Assembly: GCA_002682825.1 (NCBI GenBank)
Contig: NOKP01000002.1
Span: forward strand, 496,001-560,000
Length of the DNA: 64,000 nucleotides
Direction: 5' to 3'
Source: Neonectria sp. B-13
Lineage: Eukaryota > Ascomycota > Sordariomycetes > Hypocreales > Nectriaceae
Made by a program: the position numbers and the translations under genes. Positions 57,200 to 64,000 of this stretch are shown piece by piece. The notes beneath the pieces are model-generated. The model did not search any database and was not told the origin of the DNA. It was given only the letters and a program-made list of their open reading frames with translations. The number at the start of each line of letters is the position of its first letter. Within the stretch, counting starts at the first letter, position 1.

Positions 57200-60100
57200 T
57201 CAAACACGTTTCTTGCGCTGCCCCTTCGGCACCCTGAAAATCCAGTAAAGCGCCAAGGCGGCGACAACATTGAAAGCAATGTAGGCCCAAAGCATGCCGA
57301 AGTTTTTCCACCGATCGTCGTAGTCGATATCAAACCTTGCGAGGAACTGATCGGTGTTGGAGATGGGGCAGAAGCTGCAAGTGTCCTTGGCGCCCAGGTC
57401 GATCAGCGTACCGCCGGTCGCGTTGGCGAAAGGCTCGAGGAACTCGCCGCAGCTCATGTTGGCTGGTGGAGAGAGGCGCAAAAGTTCCCTTTGACTGCAG
57501 GTCACGTCGGACTTGGCGGTGGCTGCACTCATTAACCCGCCGACCAAGTACTTCCCCGGAGAAGCATGGTACATAAACTTCCAGAAATTGGGCAGGTCGG
57601 CCGGGGCGACGCCGACTCTTCAAAGAAGTCAGCATTGTGTGAGCTTAGGGTCAATTGTCTTCGCGGACAAAGAAGAGCAGGGAGATGGAAGAAGGAGATT
57701 TGAAGACTAACCCGCAGAAGCAGATACACACCAGCCAGAGCAAGCTCGCCAAGACTCCTGCCACCTCGGCATTGGGCATCCAGACGACAGCAAAGTGAGA
57801 GAACGTGCTCGTAAACAGCAAGAACATCCACAAGAAGAGGAATACAAGGAAACCGCGGGTATGCTGATCATCGACTGTTGTGTTCCTCACGAAGCCGACG
57901 GGGTAGTACCAACAGAAGTAGAGGATCGCTGCCATCAAGGTGTTCCAGGCGGCCTCGACAAGAATGTTCGAAAGTACGAAGGCTGTAAACGAATTAGTTT
58001 TCAGTCAGCATTGCTTCTCAGCCGGGTGATGGCGATAGAAAGAGCAGACTTACTGTTCCACTTGTAGATCTTGGATGGCCGCTCACGCGCCTCAAACAGG
58101 GAGCGCTGCGGTAGGAACATGGGCATGATCTGCTCGTTGAGGTTATTGAACAGCACGAGGATCAGTAATGTCGAGTATAGTTGATTCTGGAGTCCTTGCA
58201 AAGTGTTGTTCGCACTGAAACTGAATCCGAGGTAGAGCGACTAGTATCAAGACACGCGTCAGTGGACTTTTTCTCATGATCAAGGCAAGGAAAGGGAATG
58301 ACGCAAGGGTCACACATCGACCACCACTTACCGCTATAGTGACAAGGATGGTCTTGGACCAGATGTAGGTGGGTGAACGCCAAAAGTGTTTCCAGGTACG
58401 GCCTAGGACCAGGAAGAACTGCACCCAGAGCGAGGCGACGAACTCCCGGTGCTGCGAGGCCTCACCACCAGGAGCGCCAGCTACCAGAAGCGGAGACTCA
58501 GTGGTGGCAAGCGACCGCAGCTGACTCAATTCTTTCTTCACCTCCTGGAACTCGGGCGAAGTCCGCCATGCCTGGTGCCAGTCGATTTCTTTAGAGACGT
58601 GCGTAGGCGGCTTGATGACCTGAAGCATCCATTCCGCGGGGTTGGCGTCGGCTGGGCAGTCAGGTGCACCATTTCGCTCGAGATAGTCGATCAATGTGCG
58701 AGAGCCACTTCCTAACTCTATAGTGATGCTGTTAGCAGGCCTTCGTAGCATCGGTTCCAGACACAACACGACGTAATTACCTCCGAAGTAGACAGTCTTG
58801 CCACCGGGAGCCAGAAGCAGCAGCCGGTCAAACTGATCAAAAAGCATAGCTGACGGTTGATGGATGGTACAAAGCACTGCCTGCCCGCTCCTTGTGAGCT
58901 TCTTGATCAGCTGGCAGATTGACCACGATGTCTGCGAGTCCAAGCCTGAAGTAGGCTCATCGAGGAACAGCAGCAGCTGGGGACGGGCAGCCAGCTCGAC
59001 GCCAATTGTGAGGCGCTTCCGCTGCTCAACATTCAGACCTTCCCCTGGAAACCCTACCACGGCATCGGCAAAGCCCTCCATATCAAGCATCTCAATCACG
59101 TCGTCGACGTATTGAAGCTTGTCTTTCTTCGAGATCTCAGCTGACTGCCTTAGAAGAGCACTGAACTCCAGGGCCTCGCGGACGGTCATGGTGCCCAAAT
59201 GAAGGTCCTGCTGCTGTACGTAGCCGACCCTATGCTGGAAGGATGCATCAGTCGGAACACCATTGATAAGAGTATCGCCGGTAATCACGCCTGTTGTGAC
59301 CCGGGTCGCAAGCACGTCAAGGAGTGTAGTTTTCCCAGCGCCTGAAACACCCTACACAGTCAAAGTTAGCTTTTCCATTCCTCTGAGGCCGAACAGCACC
59401 AAGCTGGGTGGTTTCTCTTAAGTAGGAGCACCTACCATCAGTGCAGTAGAGACACCCGGTTTGACCCATCCATCAACGTGGTCCAGAATGCGACGCTCGC
59501 TGCCCTTGATGCTGATGTCGTAGCAAAGGTCTTCCCAGTGGAACACGGCCGTTCCAGCAGCAAACCGCTGTCCGTCCGAGCCAATGCTCGCATCGGTGCC
59601 CACGTCTTCGGAAACGACGTCTCTGTTACTCGATTGCGACTCGACGTCTGCAACTGCCGAATTTCTAGGCATCTTACCCGAGGCGAAGACCAGGACCTCG
59701 CCCTTGCTTTTTGGGGGTCTCGCGAGCTCAGCTGCGACGATGTAGACTCCCAAAAAGAAGACGAGAAATGCGAATAGGATACCAACATCTCTAATGTGAC
59801 ACGTCAGTATCCAGTCAAGCCATATGAGCCATCAGATTCTGTCGGAAAACTGCTAACCTCCACTTGTTCCTGTTGTAATACTCGAACGTGAGATTGATGT
59901 ACCTATCCCCATCAACCGTTGTCGATCCCGGCAGGGCGCCAACGGCGGAACAAACCTGCGAGTCAGTAGGAAGCTCCTCGTAGCCGGGTCCTTGTGGTAT
60001 GATTAGTTTGCACGGGAACTGTCTGTCGTGGAACTCATTCGCCATCAAGGATTCGAACGCGTACGCTAGGGGGTTGATGTAGTTCATCCATCGTGACCAG

Positions 60101-62359
60101 CCTTGCATATATATCGTAGGAATTGTGAATCCGGTATAGATCATTACCCCGAGGCTCAGAATAGAGCTAGGGACCATTGCCTGATGTGCGGCCCTCGTGA
60201 TGCTGGCTAGGATCCGATAAAGACAAGACATGACGAGAGTCGTAGTAAAGGTGGCGAGGCAGAAGAAAAAGAAGCTGCCGGCCTCCCGGCGAAGATTGGC
60301 CATGAAATAGACTATCAGGTTGAAGATTATCATATTTGCCGTCTTATACGGTAAATCTGTCAAGTAACTGGCGATGGCCTGTGTTGATGGGTGGTAGAAG
60401 GCATAATTGTTATGCTTTTCAACCACAGGGCGTTCGGCGTATACTGTTAAAACCTGGGGCCAGGATCAGCAGAATTCAAAGAAGTTGAAGTAGTCCAAGA
60501 TGGCTTACCTCAAGTTGGCTGGCAAATGCGTTAAAGAGCAGGGCAAAAAAGACCGTCGCGCCTCGGTAGTTAAAGCTGGACGTATCCGGGGGAAGATTGT
60601 AGAACATGCTTCCAAGGATCAAGGCCATGACAAGGTTAAAGAGCAAGGAGGCGATTGTAAATCCCGGGTCTGCTAGCAACCTCCTCCAGCCGCGCCAGAG
60701 GGTCAGGCGAACCTGCTGGAGGTAAGAAATGGTGTAAGGGGATCCGGATCGCTGAGTCTTGGATTGCTCAGCCCTGCGACTCTGCTTGAATTCTACCAGC
60801 CGCTCTCCCGACGGGTGCTTCTCCTCGTAGGTATCCAGCTCGCGAACAAGTTCCTGACGGGGCAAGCTCGCTCGCCACCTCTCAGCAAACTCGTCAGGGG
60901 CCCGCGGGACCTTGTCTTCGAATCCGGGTCTGGCACGTCTCTCAATGGAGCTCGTCATAGAAGTTAGAAAGTCCGGCGTGGTCTGTCTGTCGGGACCTGT
61001 AGGATCCCAGGTTAGTTGTGATTTCGGGGATTGATTGGGGTAACTACATTCAAAACCTAACTCCTCAAAGTATGCTTTGGCGTCCGAGGTCTTGCCGAAG
61101 TAGATTTGCCTCCCTTCGTACAAGACAGTGACCTTGTCAAATTGCTAGAAGGGCCAAGTCTCAGAAGAAATTCCGCATGTCCATGATTCAAAGCAGGGTA
61201 GGGTGGGTAACTTACATCATACGCAGACTGTGGCGCCTGATAGAGAGCCACAGCTACAGCAACGCCAAGCAAATCGGCCTGTAGACGTAGGGTCTCGCAA
61301 AAGTTGACCGCATTTCCGCTGTCTAGCCCGCGCGTTGAGTTATCCCAGCATTGAAATTTGGCTCCGGTGAGCGCTGCCTCAGCGATGCTGACACGCTTGC
61401 GCTCGCCGCCGCTAACTCCGCGAACGAAGTCATCGCCAACGCGGGTGTTGATCGTGTGACTAATACCGAAGATGGCCATCATGACGTCTCGCATCATATT
61501 ATCCGCCTGCTCTCGCGAGAAGCCGCCGGGGACGTGGCGCACAGAGCGACAGCGGGAGGCAAACGTCAGGGTTTCGCCGACAGTAAGGTGGGCCAGGTGC
61601 GAGTCGACCTCAGCGTTGTATAGGACGTCACCACGAAGGGAGCCCTGGATTTGCTTTTTGTCGATACCTGTACATGTTTTTCGTCAGTCAAGCTGTTTGA
61701 AAGGGCGTGATGCAAAACGGTCTGAGGGCGGGTCATGCGGGCTCCTTACCACGATAGTTGACATACGAGTCAGAGTCAACGTTGAAGCCGGACGTCTCTC
61801 CAGCCAGAGTCTTCAACAAGGTGGAGCAGCCCGATCCAGGTGGGCCTAGGACCAACAGCATCTCTCCTTCTTCCACGATCCCCTCGAAGCTACGCAATAT
61901 CTCTGTGCGTGTCCTCTGTCGGCTGGCACCGACAAGCCTGGCCATGGACGTCACCGCGCTGGTGACTATGTTGGTGACAGTCGGCTGGCTCTCGGCGCCC
62001 ATGCTCCATCCCCAAGCACTCAAACCTCGGAAAGCCACGCCCAAGAAACGCGACGGTGCTGCCTTGGGATCCGTCTCGGAGAGCTTGACGAGCGCCTTCA
62101 CCCAGGCGCGGGCGTCGAACGTTTGGGACTGGGGGTCGAGGTGACTACCAGGCTCTGGGTCGAAGGCTTTCAGTTCGCGGCCGACTGTTTCAGATGCCCG
62201 AGTGATCTGATGTGCGAGCTCTTCCAGGTCTTGATTCATGCCCTGCTGGTCCAAATCAATGTCGGGGGTGTTGCTCTGACGCCGGGACTGCTGGCCAGTG
62301 GTCGTGCTAGCACAAGTTGACGGCGTTGATTGCGCCATGGACGCCCCGTGTCCCTCCAT
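57200..62359 (-). CDS. Full-size PDR/ABCG-type multidrug ABC transporter, 1477 aa
   Basis: This plasma-membrane pump exports hydrophobic compounds using ATP. Eleven exons (61750-62359, 61216-61667, 61045-61144, 60509-60996, 59858-60453, 59436-59790, 58781-59351, 58332-58717, 58054-58240, 57712-57982, 57200-57617) total 1478 codons in frame. The layout is (NBD-TMD)x2. NBD1 has the degenerate Walker [14 protein letters not shown], signature [14 protein letters not shown] and [13 protein letters not shown], as is typical of fungal PDR proteins. NBD2 has the canonical Walker [14 protein letters not shown], a divergent signature [12 protein letters not shown], and [17 protein letters not shown]1 and TMD2 each have about six helices; extracellular loops are Cys-rich ([19 protein letters not shown]). 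The size matches the family. The start [10 protein letters not shown] is the only reasonable ATG. The last intron uses an AAG acceptor. An adjacent Zn2Cys6 factor suggests local control. Confidence 0.96.
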
Positions 62360-63922
62360 TGTGCGACTTTCAGTGCCTTTCTTGAAATCTTGTCGGATTA
62401 TGCAGTGGGAAGTAGGGGTAAGTCGCGATGGCGTAAATGAAGGCGTGATATTCCTGGGTTCCCAAAAGGTTTGAAATGCTGCGAATTGAATGAATGGTAC
62501 GACATGATTATGGGAATGGGCAATGGTATTTAAATCATGTTTGAAAGAGGGACTGTTCGTAATACAACTGGCCGGATCACAGCTAGTCTGGTCCTTGCCG
62601 TCCGAAGGCCGACAGACGCCAAGACCCGAACACCGAGACCCCACTCACTCCCGTCCGCATGCCGGAATGATTTTAGGCCGACGGTCACCACAGATTCGAT
62701 CCACCGCGGACTCCGCCCACGGGCCGCAACCCAAGGCGATCCACCACCGAGCACGACTAAAAGCATGCTGGTTTCCTGTAATAGGGAAACCCTACGAGTG
62801 TGCGGCGTGCCTGATGCGGAGTCCGAACGGCCGCGTAGGGCTGATGGCGCGTTCAGGATTTCAATGCAGGGCTGACGCTTTTGCATCCGCCTGCGGTTCC
62901 CAAGCCGGGGTGGGGCGTCTACAAGAGCTCATTTGATCCGACCGATTAGCTCCAAGAACATACCAACAGTGTTGATCAACAAGTTGCAGAAGGTAATATT
63001 CTGAAATTCGTAATAATAAATCATGGTGTCGAAAATGTGTTCGTTGGGTTGGCCTTCAATCCGACAAGACCCTCCGCCGTAATAAGGGTTTGTTTCAGTC
63101 CGCAGGACATGGGCGGCTCTGAAAATGACATGTATGCCTGAGAATTTGGAAATACTGGCTGGCCTGCAAGAAACCCGTAGCTTTGATCTCATCGGCAGAG
63201 GCATTCAAGACGTGCAGCAATTATCCTCGTCGCCGACCGCAGAATTGTCATCGTCGTCCACTTTCGTTGTGGTGTTTTATCCCATGGAATGCGAGACCGT
63301 CCATGCAACTTGACTAGATTGTCACTCTCGCCGTTTTGTTATAAGGAGTTAATTTTTCATGGAAGCAAAAGGCGGACCAATACCCCTGGTCGGAGCGAAC
63401 GATTGACGAGGCGAAATCTAGATGCAGGCTTGGGGTCGGTATTTTTCCACCTTAATAAATGTTCTCTGGTAATGATCCGCACATTGGCTCAAGTGTTGCC
63501 CATCTTTTCAAATTCAGGATTGACTACCGCAGTTCTTTGCAAGTTTCTCTCTCGTATTACTGCTTGGGCTGTCCCCACTGTCGTTTCCAAGCAACTCCTT
63601 TTCCCATCGGTGACTGGAAAGAAGATGGAATGATTGGCCTCAAGGGTAGGGAGAAACCGCGCCGGGACGTCCATGGCCCAATCAGCACGTCCAGCACAGC
63701 TCCACCGCAATCGCATAAACGGTTAGGCACCAAGATTTGTAGTGGATGCCACGTCATGAAAGGCGGTGAAGCGGAGTAGAGTCTCCTGCAGCTATCGAAT
63801 TCCTGCCTGCTCTTCAACCCTTTTACTTCTCAATCGATATCACGCTCTTTTTATCAGTCATTCTCTCTTTTGGCGTTTAGTCTATTCATATCCCTTCCAT
63901 CAGTCTTCCATTCTAAATCAAC
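62360..63922. promoter_or_regulatory. Divergent intergenic region, ABC transporter / right-edge gene
   Basis: This 1.56 kb contains both promoters. ACCGCGGA at 62703-62710 differs by one base from the PDRE consensus TCCGYGGA and lies about 345 bp upstream of the transporter ATG. Overlapping open frames (62523-62936 plus, 62530-62886 minus, 62929-63204 minus) have no motif support. The last 150 bp before 63923 are pyrimidine-rich, as in many fungal promoters. Confidence 0.4.
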
Positions 63923-64000
63923 ATGAGCGTCAAAGAGTTATCCACGTGGATACTCGGCAACAAGGAGGTTCGGGACAAAGCTGTCAAGACGGTCACTGAA
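63923..64000 (+). CDS. 5' end of an unidentified gene (26 codons)
   Basis: An ATG at 63923 in good context (TCAACATGAG) opens a frame, MSVKELSTWILGNKEVRDKA, that continues to the window edge. It follows a pyrimidine-rich leader. Too little is visible to name it. Confidence 0.55.
   Translation, partial: MSVKELSTWILGNKEVRDKAVKTVTE

Noticed and set aside
62523..62936. 137-codon plus-strand frame and its antisense partners
   Set aside because: Mutually overlapping frames on both strands with no motifs, in a promoter region.

Overview
The window is nuclear DNA of a filamentous ascomycete (Pezizomycotina). Most genes carry several short introns of 40-90 bp with GT..AG ends and CTAAC/CTGAC-type branch sites. 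The gene families are typically fungal (HR-PKS, multi-module NRPS, Zn2Cys6 factors, fungal bZIPs, Clr5-ankyrin, PDR-type ABC transporter). A ~6 kb AT-rich block shows the C-to-T/G-to-A decay of repeat-induced point mutation (RIP). I re-derived exon joins by hand. Every complete spliced model listed stays in frame, although a few joins rest on weak splice sites and are flagged.

Layout. (1) 1-14,694: a secondary-metabolite locus. An NRPS (C-A-T-E, running off the left edge) is transcribed divergently from a 2504-aa highly reducing PKS (KS-AT-DH-MT-ER-KR-ACP). The 2.4 kb between them holds a decayed Ty3/gypsy gag relic and an 84-bp tandem duplication. The PKS has no release domain and the NRPS starts with a condensation domain, so the likely product is a polyketide-acylated peptide. 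(2) 15.8-22.4 kb: a conserved-looking unknown protein, then a secreted group comprising a GH27 alpha-galactosidase, a FAS1-domain protein and a GH43 glycosidase. (3) 22.9-28.9 kb: a gene-free RIP island of nested direct and inverted repeats. Two younger, less decayed insertions sit in it: a 408-bp solo-LTR-like element and a ~474-bp tRNA-derived SINE, each flanked by target-site duplications. (4) 29.1-40.2 kb: an apparent arsenic-detoxification island. It has a bZIP factor divergent from an arsenite methyltransferase with a Cys-Cys-rich tail, a second bZIP factor, an arrestin-like protein, an ACR3 arsenite efflux pump, and a truncated rhodanese-type (ACR2-like) reading frame. The ACR3 promoter carries three copies of a diverged repeat. 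(5) 41.5-48.8 kb: a T5orf172/GIY-YIG-type protein and a Clr5-ankyrin-repeat protein. (6) 49.9-62.4 kb: two Zn2Cys6 regulators, a short-chain dehydrogenase and a full-size 1477-aa PDR/ABCG transporter. (7) The first 26 codons of another gene run off the right edge.

The most distinctive content is the arsenic island and the RIP island, where the sequence itself supplies empty sites that date the insertions. Family names rest on motif recognition only; no database search was possible.
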